Part shown: positions 28,801 through 40,105 of the stretch, piece after piece | Layout: each line of letters begins with the position of its first letter | Numbering within the stretch: the first letter of the stretch is position 1 | Assembly: GCA_035565615.1 (NCBI GenBank) | Contig: DATMSB010000028.1 | Location: 1 to 60,754 of the forward strand | Source of the DNA: Vulgatibacter sp035565615 | GTDB lineage: Bacteria; Myxococcota; Myxococcia; Myxococcales; Vulgatibacteraceae | Direction: 5' to 3' | DNA: 60,754 nucleotides | Position numbers and translations under genes: made by a program | The notes under the pieces: generated by a model | Database searches by the model: none | The model's input: the letters and a program-made list of their open reading frames with translations, nothing else | What the model was told of the DNA's origin: nothing

Positions 28801-29799
28801 ATGCCTTCCGACGTCGTGATGCTGTTCGGCGGCCTGAGCCGCGAGCACGTGGTCTCCATCGCCTCCGCGAAGTACCTGGCGGCGGAGCTGCCCGAGGCCA
28901 CCTACTGGTACGAGAGCGAGGCCGGGCCGGTCTTCGAGGTGGGTCGGGAGGAGCTGCTCGGGCTGGACAGGCCCTTCGAGCAGGCCTTCGTGCCGGCGCG
29001 GGCGCCGATCCATTCGGGCCTTCGCGAGGCGATCGACGCCGGCGCGCTCGCGGGCAAGGTCGTCTTCTTCGCGTGGCACGGCGGCCGCGGCGAGGACGGG
29101 ACGGTGCAGCGCTGGCTGGACGACGCCGGCGTCGCCTACACCGGTTCGGGCGCGGCGGCGAGCGCGCTCTGCTTCGACAAGGACCTCGCCCGCGAGGCGG
29201 TGGCGGCGGCCGGCCTGCGGGTGCCCCGCGGCACGCGGCTCTCCGACTCCGACGCCTTCGCCCTCCTCGCCGACTTCGGCGGGGTGGCGCTCAAGCCCAT
29301 CGCCGACGGTTCGAGCAACGGGCTCTTCCTGGTCCACGACCGCGACGCCCTCGAGCGGGCGCTGGCGGTGATCGACGATCGCGCCGCCTACCTCATCGAG
29401 GAGTTCGTGCACGGCACGGAGCTCACCGTCGGCGTGATCGACGAGCCCTCGGGCCCTCGCGCGCTGCCCTGCACCGAGGTGCGGCTGGAGCGCGGCCGCG
29501 TCTTCGACTTCGCCGGCAAGTACCTGGGCCAGGGCACGGCGGAGATCACCCCCGCCGAGATCCCGGCGGAGGCCGCCGCCGCGGCGCAGGAGATGGCCGT
29601 GCGCGCCCACGAGGCCCTCGGCTGCCGCGGCTACTCGCGCACGGACATGATCCTCGCCGCCGGCGGTCCGGTGTACCTGGAGACGAACACCCTCCCCGGG
29701 ATGACCCACGCTTCGTTCATCCCCCAGCAGCTCCGCGCCGCCGGCATCCCGATGCGCGCCTTCCTCGAGCGCCAGATCGCGGTGGCCCGCACCCGCTGA
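28801..29799 (+). CDS. D-alanine-D-alanine ligase family protein
   Basis: 332 aa ATP-grasp ligase. Signatures: GGLSREHVVSIAS at the N-terminus (D-Ala binding), WHGGRGEDGTVQRWLDDAGV, the ATP-grasp loop LKPIADGSSNGLF, EEFVHGTELTVGV, and the metal-binding end YLETNTLPGMTHASFIPQQ. These are the DdlA/B hallmarks, and the ligase makes the D-Ala-D-Ala dipeptide for peptidoglycan. The N-terminal domain is slightly divergent, and myxobacteria often carry several paralogues, so this may be a second Ddl rather than the main enzyme. GAGGAGAGA precedes ATG 28801. It stands alone, convergent with pdxA. Confidence 0.87.
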   Translation: MPSDVVMLFGGLSREHVVSIASAKYLAAELPEATYWYESEAGPVFEVGREELLGLDRPFEQAFVPARAPIHSGLREAIDAGALAGKVVFFAWHGGRGEDGTVQRWLDDAGVAYTGSGAAASALCFDKDLAREAVAAAGLRVPRGTRLSDSDAFALLADFGGVALKPIADGSSNGLFLVHDRDALERALAVIDDRAAYLIEEFVHGTELTVGVIDEPSGPRALPCTEVRLERGRVFDFAGKYLGQGTAEITPAEIPAEAAAAAQEMAVRAHEALGCRGYSRTDMILAAGGPVYLETNTLPGMTHASFIPQQLRAAGIPMRAFLERQIAVARTR

Positions 29800-29901
29800 G
29801 AGCCCGGGCTCGACCCTCGTCGCTCCCGCGCCCCGAAGCGACGCGAGCCCGAGCCGCGAGGATTGTTTACTTTCTGTGTCTGGCGTTGAAACTTCTCCGA
29901 A

Positions 29902-30918
29902 TCAAGTCCCGGGTGCTGCGAGGCGTGCGGCGAGGCGCAGGGCCTCGATCATCGAGGTGGGATCGGCCTTCCCCTTGCCGGCGATGTCGTAGGCCACGCC
30001 GTGGTCCGGGGAGGTGCGCGGGAACGGCAGGCCGAGGGTGACGTTCACCGCCGACTCGAGGTGAACGGTCTTCAAGGGGATGAGGCCCTGGTCGTGGTAC
30101 ATGGCCACCACCGCGTCCCAGCCGCCCCGCGCCGCGCGGGGGAAGAGGCCGTCGGCGGGGAAGGGCCCCTCGGCGCGGATCCCGGCCGCCCGGGCCCGCT
30201 CGATGGCGGGGGCGATGGTCCGCTCCTCCTCGTCGCCGAAGAGCCCTCCCTCGCCCGCGTGGGGGTTGAGGCCGCAGACCGCGATGCGGGGCCGGCGGAT
30301 GCCGAACTGCCGCCGCAGCGAGCGATCGGTGATCGAGATCGTCTCCTCGATCCCGCCCGCGGTGAGCCGAGCAGGCACGTCCCGCAAGGCCACGTGGGTC
30401 GTGGCGACCACCACCCGCAGCACCGGACCGGCGAGCATCATCACCACCCGCTCCACGCCGAACCGATCGGCGAGGAGCTCGGTGTGGCCGGGGTAGGGAA
30501 GGCCCGCCTCGTGGAGTCCGGCCTTGGTGATCGGCGCGGTGCACAGCGCCGCCGCCCTCCCGCCGCGCAAGGCCTCGATGGCCGCGTCGAGGTAGGCCGC
30601 CTGGGCGAGCGCGCCCGCGCGCGTGGGCTTGCCCGGACGCCGATCGCGGGCCGCGAGCCGGGACACCCGCACCAGCGCCCCCGCCGCCGGCGCCTCGTCT
30701 CCCGGATCGATCCGGGGCAGCCGATCGTCCAGGCCCAGCGACAGGCAGGCGCGGGCCCACACCGCCTCGTCGCCGAAGATCAGGGGTCGCAGCACGCGCT
30801 TCATGCCGCGGGACGCCAGGGCCGCCGCCGTGACCTCCGCGCCGATCCCCGACGGATCGCCCAGCGACACCGCGACCGTCGGGCGCTCCTTCTGCCTGGT
30901 CATTCGAGGTGACGGCAT
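29902..30918 (-). CDS. pdxA: 4-hydroxythreonine-4-phosphate dehydrogenase
   Basis: 338 aa, normal for PdxA, which oxidises 4-phosphohydroxy-L-threonine in the DXP-dependent route to pyridoxal phosphate. Conserved stretches: SLGDPSGIGAEV near the N-terminus, PITKAGLHEAGLPYPGHTE, metal-His region THVALRDVPA, GLNPHAGEGGLFGDEE, GPFPADGLF and YHDQGLIPLK. ATG 30918 is chosen because GGGAG lies six bases upstream; ATG 30903 is also in frame. It follows the PPIase genes on the same strand after a 218-bp gap, so it may be the distal gene of that transcript or have its own promoter. Confidence 0.94.
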   Translation of the reverse strand: MPSPRMTRQKERPTVAVSLGDPSGIGAEVTAAALASRGMKRVLRPLIFGDEAVWARACLSLGLDDRLPRIDPGDEAPAAGALVRVSRLAARDRRPGKPTRAGALAQAAYLDAAIEALRGGRAAALCTAPITKAGLHEAGLPYPGHTELLADRFGVERVVMMLAGPVLRVVVATTHVALRDVPARLTAGGIEETISITDRSLRRQFGIRRPRIAVCGLNPHAGEGGLFGDEEERTIAPAIERARAAGIRAEGPFPADGLFPRAARGGWDAVVAMYHDQGLIPLKTVHLESAVNVTLGLPFPRTSPDHGVAYDIAGKGKADPTSMIEALRLAARLAAPGT

Positions 30919-31136
30919 GCGTGGCTCCCATCACACGGCGGTTCGACACCGCGAGGAGCGGTTGCTTATCGTGGCCGCTGCTGCATTGCACGCGTCAGGC
31001 GAGGCGACGTGAAGGCCTCGCCCTCGACGCCCTCGCCGAGCGGCGGGCGTGACAGGTCGTCGGGGCTGGCGGCCGGCTCTCCCGACCGGACCGACAGGCT
31101 TCCCTCCATCCTCGCACGCCGGCCGGCCGAAGCCCG

Positions 31137-32099
31137 TCAGCGCGGCCGCGGGGCGAGCTCCGCCATCGGGTAGTCGATGAGGGCGTCCTTCTTCAGGCCC
31201 TCCAGGAAGCGGTCGGTCTGCCGCTCCATCTCCTCGCGATAGAGCGATTCGCGGATCTGGCCCGCCATCTCGGCCAGGGGCTTCGGCGCCACCTTGCGCC
31301 GCTCCTCCAGCTTGATCACGTGCCAGCCGAACCGGGTGCGCACCGGATCGCTGATCTCGCCCGCCTGCATCGCGAAGGCGGTCTGCTCCAGCTCGCGGAC
31401 CATCTCGCCCCGCCGGAACCAGCCCAGGTCGCCGCCGCTCGCCTTGGAGGGGCCGTCGGAGTGGTCGGCGGCGAGCGCGGTGAAGTCCGCGCCCTCCCTG
31501 GCGCGATCCGCCAGCGCCGCGGCGCGGGCCCGGGCCTCCTCCACCGCGGCGGCGTCCGCGCCCTCGCCCACCATCACCAGGATGTGGCTGGCGTGGACCT
31601 CCTCCTCTCCCTTCTCGACGGCGATCGCCTCGGCGTAGCGGCGTTTCACCTCGTCGTCGCTCACCTTCACCTGGGAGCGCACCTTGAGGTTGATGAGCTT
31701 CATCTGGGCGAGCTGCCGGCGCAGGGTGGCGCGGTACTCGTCCCAGCCCATCCCCTGCCGCTCGACGGCCGCGCGCAGCGCCTCCTCGGAGGGGAGCCCG
31801 TTCTGCTTCACCACGTCGTCGATCGCCACCTGCAGCTCGACGGAGGGCACGTCGATCGCGAGCAGCGCGAGCTGCTTGTCCATCAGCTTCTCGGCGATGA
31901 GCTCCTCCGCGGCGTCTCGGAGCAGCGCCGCCCGGGACGCGCCCGGCGCCCGCATGCGCAGCGCCGCCGCCCGCTCCTCCACCTCGGAGAGCATGATCGG
32001 CTGGTCGTCCACCACGCAGGCGATCCGGTCGATCACGGTGGCGCCGGCGGTTCCGGCGAAGGAGAGTAGCGCGAGGAGCGTCAGGAGCCTGGTCTTCAC
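31137..32099 (-). CDS. surA: SurA-like periplasmic chaperone/parvulin isomerase
   Basis: 320 aa. Cleavable signal peptide (LLTLLALLSFAGTAGA). A SurA-type N-terminal chaperone domain (IDRIACVVDDQPIMLSEVEE...) is followed by one parvulin domain at about 170-275: HASHILVMVG, GGDLGWFRRGEM and TRFGWHVIKLEERR. E. coli SurA has two parvulin domains; one is common outside gammaproteobacteria. SurA escorts outer-membrane proteins to the Bam complex. The GTG at 32099 overlaps the upstream PPIase stop (GTGA), so the genes are coupled. Confidence 0.9.
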   Translation of the reverse strand: MKTRLLTLLALLSFAGTAGATVIDRIACVVDDQPIMLSEVEERAAALRMRAPGASRAALLRDAAEELIAEKLMDKQLALLAIDVPSVELQVAIDDVVKQNGLPSEEALRAAVERQGMGWDEYRATLRRQLAQMKLINLKVRSQVKVSDDEVKRRYAEAIAVEKGEEEVHASHILVMVGEGADAAAVEEARARAAALADRAREGADFTALAADHSDGPSKASGGDLGWFRRGEMVRELEQTAFAMQAGEISDPVRTRFGWHVIKLEERRKVAPKPLAEMAGQIRESLYREEMERQTDRFLEGLKKDALIDYPMAELAPRPR

Positions 32100-33043
32100 T
32101 TTCTCACCATCAGCCGCGACAGGGCGGCGTCGTCGATCTCGATGCGGGCCGCCTGGCGGAGCGCCGCCACGTACGCCTCCTGGGCGGCGGCCTCCTTCTC
32201 CCGGCGCAGGCGCGACTCCGCCTCTTCGCGCAGCTCCTCCGGCTCGGGCTTCCGGGCCTTCTGGCGCGCCAGCACCTTGAACAGATGGAAGCCGAAGGAG
32301 CTGCCCACCACGTCGCTGACCCGCCCCACCGGGAGCGAGAAGCAGACGTCGTCGAAGGGCGGCGGCATCTCCCCCCTCGCGAACCAGCCGAGATCCCCGC
32401 CGAGCTTCGCGTCCGGGGAGAGCGAGTGCTCCCGGGCGAGGGTGCCGAAGTCGGCGCCCCTGCGCAGCTCCGCCAGCAGGCCGCGGGCCTCCGCCTCGGT
32501 CTTCACCACGATCTGCAGCGCGTGCACCCGCTCGGGCCGGGTCAGCTCGTCGGGGTTCGCCTCGAGCCACTCGTCCACCTCGGCATCGGTGATCGCCACC
32601 CGGGAGAAGACCTCCTCCGCGAAGAGCCGCTCCACCATCAGCCGCCGCTGGAGGCGATCCTTGAGCTCGGCCAGGGTGAGGCCACCCGCGGAGAGCATCT
32701 CGTCGAAGGTGTCCCCGGGGTAGTCGGCGCGCAGGCGCAGGGCCGCCCGCTCCACCTCCTGGTCGGAGACGCGGATGGAGTGCTCGCGGGCCGCGTGCTC
32801 GAGGAGCTTGCGGTCGATCACCTCGTCGACGACCCGCTTGCGGCTCTCCGCCAGCAGAGCGGGATCGTCGCCGGCGCCGGGGCGATCCCGCAGGTCGATC
32901 GCCAGGGCCTGCCGGACCTCCGCCGCGGTGATCGGCTCGCCATCGATCGATCCCACGTGCTCCACCCGGCCCTGGGACGAACTCCCCTGGGTGCATCCGG
33001 CGAAGAGGAGGGCGAGGAGGAGAGCGGTACCGCGGATCGACAC
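32096..33043 (-). CDS. parvulin-type PPIase lipoprotein
   Basis: 315 aa. Lipobox LLFAGC. A SurA_N-like helical region (IDGEPITAAEVRQAL ... DRKLLEHAAREHSI) leads to a parvulin domain with ERVHALQIVVKTEAEA, LGGDLGWFARGEMPPPFDD and SSFGFHLFKVL. The usual catalytic second His region is present (GFHLFKV). GTG start at 33043; no strong ribosome-binding site is visible. It overlaps surA downstream and follows a third PPIase gene. The probable role is prolyl isomerisation or chaperoning of exported proteins, anchored in a membrane by lipid. Confidence 0.87.
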   Translation of the reverse strand: MSIRGTALLLALLFAGCTQGSSSQGRVEHVGSIDGEPITAAEVRQALAIDLRDRPGAGDDPALLAESRKRVVDEVIDRKLLEHAAREHSIRVSDQEVERAALRLRADYPGDTFDEMLSAGGLTLAELKDRLQRRLMVERLFAEEVFSRVAITDAEVDEWLEANPDELTRPERVHALQIVVKTEAEARGLLAELRRGADFGTLAREHSLSPDAKLGGDLGWFARGEMPPPFDDVCFSLPVGRVSDVVGSSFGFHLFKVLARQKARKPEPEELREEAESRLRREKEAAAQEAYVAALRQAARIEIDDAALSRLMVRK

Positions 33044-33125
33044 GTCGGAAAGCCCCGAAACGGCGGCGCGCGGACACCCGCTTCCGGGGTCCGCGCGCGC
33101 GAAAAGCAGGCCAGGCCTCTTCAGC

Positions 33126-34205
33126 TCACTTCGCTTCGGGCTTGGCGTCGGCGCCCTTGGCGGGGACCACGACCGGCTTGGCCGCGCCCTGGGCGGGCAC
33201 CGCCTGGACCGAGGTGCGGGCGCCTCCCTGGGGCGCGAGCCCCGGAGGGAGCTGGGGCGCGCCCTCGGTGTTCACCTGGATCGAGGCGAGCAACTCCTCG
33301 TTCACCTCCACCTTGGCGTTCTCCTTGAGGCCTTCCACGAAGGCGTCGAAGGCCTTGGTGCGCTTCTCGCGGGAGAGGCGGCTCATGATCTGGTTCTTCA
33401 CCGAGTCGAACGGACGATCGAGGGCGTTCTGGCGGCCCGTGAGCTTGACCAGGTGGAAGCCCTTCTCGGTCTCGACCACGGAGGCGAGGTCGCCGATCTC
33501 CTTCAGCTCGAAGGCGGCCTTGGTCACCTCGGCGCCCCAGGCCTCGGTGAGCTCCTCCTTCGTCTTGAAGGAGAGGTCGCCGCCGGCGCGCTTGGAGGCG
33601 TTGTCGTCGGACCGCGTCTTGGCGAGCTCCGCGAAGGCGTTCTTGTCCGCGTCCTTCGCCTTCAGGGCGGCGAGGGCCTTGTTGGCCTCGGCGCGGACCT
33701 TGGCGCGGTTGGGATCGTTCTTCGCCGCGGCGAAGAACACGTGCGACATGCGGGCGCGCTCGGGCTTCACGTAGTCGGTGATGTTCGCGTCGTAGAACGC
33801 CCGCAGCTCGCTCTCGGGGATCTCGCCGACGTCCTTCGAGTCGTCGAACTCCGCCCGCATGAGCTTCTGGACCATGGTCTTCTTCATCGCCGACTGGACC
33901 TCGGGATCGTTCTCGAAGCCGCGTCGCTTCGCCTCCTGGGCCAGCAGCTCGAAGCGGATCATGTTGTCGAGGAACTCGCGCTTGCGCTCGGTCGTGTCGT
34001 AACGGGCGCGGATGAACGGCGCCTGCTCGTCCATCTTGGCCTTGAGCTCGTCGACGGTGATGGTGATGTCCCCGAGGGAGGCGACGACGTCGCCGGCCTT
34101 CTTCTCCGCAGCGCCCTCCGCCTTCTCCTCGGCCTTCTGGCCGCAGGCGACGAGGCTGGCGGCTGCCAACACCACGGCTGCGATGGTCTGAGCATTCTTG
34201 ATCAT
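33126..34205 (-). CDS. PPIase lipoprotein (PrsA/SurA-like)
   Basis: 359 aa. Lipobox SLVAC (Cys21) after MIKNAQTIAAVVLAAA. N-terminal helical chaperone part (DITITVDELKAKMDEQAPF), then a degenerate parvulin domain: ARMSHVFFAAAKNDPN, KRAGGDLSFKTKEELTEAW and EKGFHLVKLTGRQNALDR. The C-terminus is a Pro/Ala/Gln tail (LPPGLAPQGGARTSVQAVPA). Lys content is much higher than in the two downstream paralogues. AAGGAGCC precedes the ATG by ~10 bases. It is the first of three PPIase genes in a row; the 82-bp gap to the next may carry an internal start. Confidence 0.87.
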   Translation of the reverse strand: MIKNAQTIAAVVLAAASLVACGQKAEEKAEGAAEKKAGDVVASLGDITITVDELKAKMDEQAPFIRARYDTTERKREFLDNMIRFELLAQEAKRRGFENDPEVQSAMKKTMVQKLMRAEFDDSKDVGEIPESELRAFYDANITDYVKPERARMSHVFFAAAKNDPNRAKVRAEANKALAALKAKDADKNAFAELAKTRSDDNASKRAGGDLSFKTKEELTEAWGAEVTKAAFELKEIGDLASVVETEKGFHLVKLTGRQNALDRPFDSVKNQIMSRLSREKRTKAFDAFVEGLKENAKVEVNEELLASIQVNTEGAPQLPPGLAPQGGARTSVQAVPAQGAAKPVVVPAKGADAKPEAK

Positions 34206-34434
34206 GGGATCTCTTACGGCTCCTTCCTTGCGACGCTTGTATTCTCGGCGAAAGCATGGGACGACACGAGCGGCCGGGCGCTCGAACCACGGAACCTTCC
34301 GACCGATTCCCGCGAGACGGGTGGGTGCGAACGACGGCGGTCGAGTACGCGTCGTGCTATCACAAAGGGCCTGGGGGTTTCAACGCGGCCCCTCGTTCCA
34401 AGTTGGATTTCCCACTCATTCGAATGGAGAGCAG

Positions 34435-36468
<2,034 letters not shown>

Positions 36469-36662
36469 TCCGTCCGCGCGTCCGGCACGCCCTCCACGGG
36501 GCCGCGACCGGCCTCGCACGAGGTCGTCCGGGACGTCGGCGCCGCGGGCCGATGGCGGGCCTGTCGTTTTCCCCTCCGACGATCTTGCGGTAGAAGGCGA
36601 CAGTAGCCCGCCTCCCGGGCCGAGACGAACGCTTGACCGATCTTCGACGCCGACCGATCCGC

Positions 36663-38555
36663 ATGGCGCGCCCGATGCTCTTCTGGGCGCTCCTCCACGC
36701 AGCGCCGACCCTCGTCTTCTTCCACGGCGGGCTCGGTCGGGCGCTGGCGAACGTGCCCGGGTCGCTCCACGCGCCGCTGTGGATCGGCTTCTGCATCGAG
36801 GCCCTCGCCCTCGCCTTCGCGGTCTGGCTCGTCACCCTCCCGCTGCTCCTGACCGGCCGCTGGTACGCCTGGCTCGCGCCGCTCGCGGTGGGCGCCGCGA
36901 CGCTGGCGCTCTACCTCGACAGCGTCCTCTACGACTCGCTCGGCTTCCACTTCAACGGCCTGATCCTCGAGGTGGCCTTCCAAACCGGCGCCCTCGACAC
37001 CACCGGCCTCTCGCCGGCCGAGGTCGCCGCCTACCTCGGCGGCGCGGCGGTCCTCGTCGCTTTGGACGTCTTCGCGGGGAACCGTTTCATCCGCCGCTTC
37101 ACCCCGACCCTCGTCACCTCCCGCTCGCCCTTCTCGCCGCCGGTGGGGCGGGCGTGGCCCTGGGCGACCGCGGTGGCGCTCCTCTGGGTGGTCGAGCGCC
37201 TCGCGATCGGGGCGATGACCTTCTACGGCGGCCACGCCGTGCTCGCCGCCGGCACCACCCTCCCGCTCCAGCCGCCGGTGCGGCTCGGCGGCTTCCTCGA
37301 GAAGGTCACCGGCCAGCCGGCCATGGTCGGCGAGATCCTGGTCCGGGATCTGCCCCAGGCGGGCACCGCCATGGGCTCCCTCGATCCGTCCCGGGTGCGG
37401 TTCACCCGCAGGCCCGACGTCCTCTTCGTCCTCATCGAGAGCGCCCGGGCCGACTTCTTCCAGCCGGAGGTGATGCCCTTCCTCACCGAGCGGGCCAAGG
37501 AGGGGCGGATCTTCCCCAGGCACTACAGCAGCGCGCCGTCCACGCACTTCGCGCTCTTCAGCCTCTTCTTCGGCCTCGACGCCCAGCGCCGCGACGCCAT
37601 CCTCGGCGCCGGCCGGGCGCCGATCCTCTTCCCGGCGCTGAAGGCCAACGGCTACGCCACCTCGCTGGTGGCTTCGTCCACCGTCGACTGGATGGATCTG
37701 TCGAACACCGTCTTTCGAGACGTGAAGGACGACCTGCAGACCGGTCTGCCCGGCGGCAACTTCGAGAAGCGGGACGCCGTGATGATCGAGCGGGCGATGG
37801 AGGTCGTGCGGAGCACGCCGGCCGAGAAGCCGCTCTTCCTCTTCCTCTTCTTCAACGGCACCCACTTCAACTACAGCTACCCCGAGCGCTCGGCCGTCTT
37901 CTCGCCGGCGTGGAACGGGGAGGGGAGCCTCAAGGCCGCCACGGTCGACGCGGAGCTGCTGAAGAACCGCTTCCGCAACTCGCTCCACGAGGTGGACTGG
38001 AAGCTCGAGGAGTTCCTCCGCTTCTACGAGGGCGCCCGGGGCGGCAGGCCGCTCCTCCTGGTCACCTCCGACCACGGCGAGGAGTTCCGCGAGCACGGCC
38101 GGGTCGGCCACGGATCGGACGTGACCCGGGAGCAGATCCACGTCCCCTTGGTGATCGTCGACGAGGAGGTGCCGGCGGGGGTGCACGAGGGCGTCACCGG
38201 ACACGTCGACCTGGTGCCGACGATCTTTTCGCTGCTCGGCGACGACCACGACCCCTCGCTGTACGCGGACGGGCGCCCGGTGCAGCACGAGCCCCGCGAT
38301 CGCTACGCGCTGGCCACGGTGGGCTGGGAGCCGCGCTTCGCCGTGATCGGCGAGGATCTCAAGGTGCGCTTCTACTCGCTGGACGCCGGCCTGGGCTCGG
38401 TGCAGGTGACCGATCCCGAGGATCGGGAGCTGCCCGACGGCAGGGCGCGGTTCGCCGCCAGCGGGCCCAGGCTGCTGCAGCGCCTGCGCGGCGGCCTCGG
38501 CGCGCGGCCGGCCACGCCGGTGGCGGGAGACGGGACGATCCCTCGAGAGCCTTGA
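36663..38555 (+). CDS. PbgA/YejM-like membrane sulfatase-fold protein
   Basis: 630 aa. About five N-terminal transmembrane helices (to ~190), a linker with GGFLEKVTG, and a periplasmic alkaline-phosphatase/sulfatase domain. Similarity to E. coli YejM (PbgA/LapC) is clear in HYSSAPSTHFALFSLFFGL, FLFFNGTHFNYSYP and DLVPTIFSLL. YejM senses LPS and restrains LpxC turnover, and its catalytic site is degenerate. Here VTSDHGEEFREHG (Asp470-His471) and VLFVLIESARADFF near 255 look like intact metal ligands, so phosphotransferase or hydrolase activity is possible. ATG 36663 is preferred; TTG 36633 is an alternative. No ribosome-binding site is obvious. Confidence 0.85.
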   Translation: MARPMLFWALLHAAPTLVFFHGGLGRALANVPGSLHAPLWIGFCIEALALAFAVWLVTLPLLLTGRWYAWLAPLAVGAATLALYLDSVLYDSLGFHFNGLILEVAFQTGALDTTGLSPAEVAAYLGGAAVLVALDVFAGNRFIRRFTPTLVTSRSPFSPPVGRAWPWATAVALLWVVERLAIGAMTFYGGHAVLAAGTTLPLQPPVRLGGFLEKVTGQPAMVGEILVRDLPQAGTAMGSLDPSRVRFTRRPDVLFVLIESARADFFQPEVMPFLTERAKEGRIFPRHYSSAPSTHFALFSLFFGLDAQRRDAILGAGRAPILFPALKANGYATSLVASSTVDWMDLSNTVFRDVKDDLQTGLPGGNFEKRDAVMIERAMEVVRSTPAEKPLFLFLFFNGTHFNYSYPERSAVFSPAWNGEGSLKAATVDAELLKNRFRNSLHEVDWKLEEFLRFYEGARGGRPLLLVTSDHGEEFREHGRVGHGSDVTREQIHVPLVIVDEEVPAGVHEGVTGHVDLVPTIFSLLGDDHDPSLYADGRPVQHEPRDRYALATVGWEPRFAVIGEDLKVRFYSLDAGLGSVQVTDPEDRELPDGRARFAASGPRLLQRLRGGLGARPATPVAGDGTIPREP

Positions 38556-38734
38556 AAGGGCCGGCGTCCTGCCGCATGAGTGCGGGAGGGCGGGCGCCCG
38601 CCGGGACCCGGCCGGCGCCGCGCCGGAAGGAGGAGGAAGGACGGGCCGAGGTGGTTCGTTCTGGAGTTCGTGGCGGGCCGCGCCCATGGGGGAGCGCGAC
38701 GGCCGCAGGAGACGAAGCGCGGAGGGCGTTGCCG

Positions 38735-39307
38735 ATGATTCGAAAGATCGCCACGGTGGGACACCCCGTCCTGCGGCAGGTGGCCAGGGAGGTGTCGCGG
38801 GAGGAGCTCGCCTCCCCGGCGATGCAGTCGTTCATCGACGACCTGATCGAGACGATGCGCGACGCCAACGGCGCCGGCCTCGCCGCGAACCAGGTCCATG
38901 AGCCGATCCGCATCTGCGCCATCGAGGTCGGCGACAACCCGCGCTACCCCTACAAGCCGAAGATCCCCCTCACCGTCCTGGTGAACCCGGTGATCGAGCC
39001 CCTCACCGACGAGACCTTCGACAACTTCGAGGGCTGCCTCTCGGTGCCCGATCTGCGCGGCGTGGTCCCCCGCCACGTCGAGGTGCGGGTGCGGGCCTGG
39101 GATCGCCACGGCAACGACGTCGACCAGGTGGTCCGGGGCCTCTCCGCCGGCACCTTCCAGCACGAGACCGATCACCTCTTCGGCAAGCTCTTCCTCGATC
39201 GCGTGAAGGATCCTTCCACCCTCTGCACCTGGGCCAACTTCGAGCGGTACCACCGCGCCGCCTTCGTCGACCGCGTCCAGGCCCTGGTGGCCCGCTTCGG
39301 ATCCTGA
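38735..39307 (+). CDS. def: peptide deformylase
   Basis: 190 aa. All three metalloenzyme motifs are visible: GAGLAANQV (motif 1), EGCLSVPD (motif 2, with the metal-binding Cys) and QHETDHLFGKLFLDR (motif 3, the HExxH-type pair of His). The enzyme removes the formyl group from new N-termini. The insert NPRYPYKPKIPLTVLVNP is longer than in E. coli. GGAGGG lies eight bases before ATG 38735. fmt does not follow, so it is not in the common def-fmt pair. The 179 bp upstream show no clear promoter. Confidence 0.95.
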   Translation: MIRKIATVGHPVLRQVAREVSREELASPAMQSFIDDLIETMRDANGAGLAANQVHEPIRICAIEVGDNPRYPYKPKIPLTVLVNPVIEPLTDETFDNFEGCLSVPDLRGVVPRHVEVRVRAWDRHGNDVDQVVRGLSAGTFQHETDHLFGKLFLDRVKDPSTLCTWANFERYHRAAFVDRVQALVARFGS

Positions 39308-39360
39308 CCGTCCGTAACGGCCCTCCTGCCCCCCGCGCCCGGCGGATGGCGCCTTCCTCC

Positions 39361-39389
39361 TTGGCACGTCGCGCCGGCCCGGCCATGAT
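39361..39389 (+). promoter_or_regulatory. candidate promoter of the first Cys-rich lipoprotein gene
   Basis: TTGGCA (39361-39366), 17 bases, CATGAT (39384-39389). The leader would be ~48 bases and contains AAGGAGA before GTG 39444. Confidence 0.45.
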
Positions 39390-39443
39390 TGCAGCTCCCA
39401 TGCTCCCTCGAATGGCTCGAGGGCACATCAAGGAGACCAGTCG

Positions 39444-39920
39444 GTGAAATCGAACTTCAGGTGGATTATCCTCGCGTTCTCTGCGGCGGCGTTCGGCGGC
39501 TGGGCCTGCGGCTCCGATGGCGACGGCGGTGGCGGGGGCGGCGGCTCGAACATCTGCGACGAGACGTCGTCGGCCTTCGACGAGCTGGCCTGCCTCGAAT
39601 GTCTCAGCGCCTTGACGGCGTGTACCCAGTCCGGCATGTGCTCGACCGAGGCGGCCGCCGGCTTCGCCTGCGTCATGAGCTCGTGTGAAGACGAGGGGGA
39701 CGCCGTGACCCAGTGTGAGGACGACGCGGACGAGGCCTGCGCCGACGCCCACCCCGACGACTTCGACGCCTATTTCAATTGCGTCGAAGCGGCCTGCCAG
39801 GCCGAGAACGCGGCGTACGAGGCCTGCGGCCAGACGAAGTGCGCCGCCGAGCAGGCGGCGATCTACGCCTGCTTCGAGCGGGAGTGCCCCGCCGCCGCGG
39901 CCTGCGTCCGCTTTTTCTGA
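39444..39920 (+). CDS. Cys-rich small lipoprotein (copy 1)
   Basis: 158 aa. Lipobox FGGWAC (Cys22), then a GSDGDGGGGGGG spacer and a Cys-rich domain of ~120 residues with about 16 Cys in recurring CxxC and Cx6-9C spacings (ACLECLSALTAC, FACVMSSC, NCVEAACQAENAAYEACGQTKC, YACFERECPAAAAC). The fold is not recognised; paired Cys in an oxidising compartment suggest disulfides. GTG start with AAGGAGA ~9 bases upstream. The next gene encodes a similar protein, evidently a tandem duplication. Confidence 0.75.
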   Translation: MKSNFRWIILAFSAAAFGGWACGSDGDGGGGGGGSNICDETSSAFDELACLECLSALTACTQSGMCSTEAAAGFACVMSSCEDEGDAVTQCEDDADEACADAHPDDFDAYFNCVEAACQAENAAYEACGQTKCAAEQAAIYACFERECPAAAACVRFF

Positions 39921-40105
39921 CGGCCGGTCGAGCCTCCCGAGAGGGACGACGTCGCGGGGGAGCCGACCTCCCCCGCGACGTGGCGAGCCCGCCTCGAAGA
40001 TCAGGCCCCGGCTGCCCTCCCCGACCTCCCCGGCCTGCCGAAGAATCCATCGCCAACTGTCGACTGGAACGCGGTACGCTCGCCTCTCACCCGAGGGAGG
40101 GGGCC

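Noticed and set aside
39361..39379. Possible sigma-54 promoter (TTGGCACG)
   Set aside because: The -24-like part is present but there is no TTGC-type -12 element at the right spacing; a 17-bp sigma-70 reading fits better.
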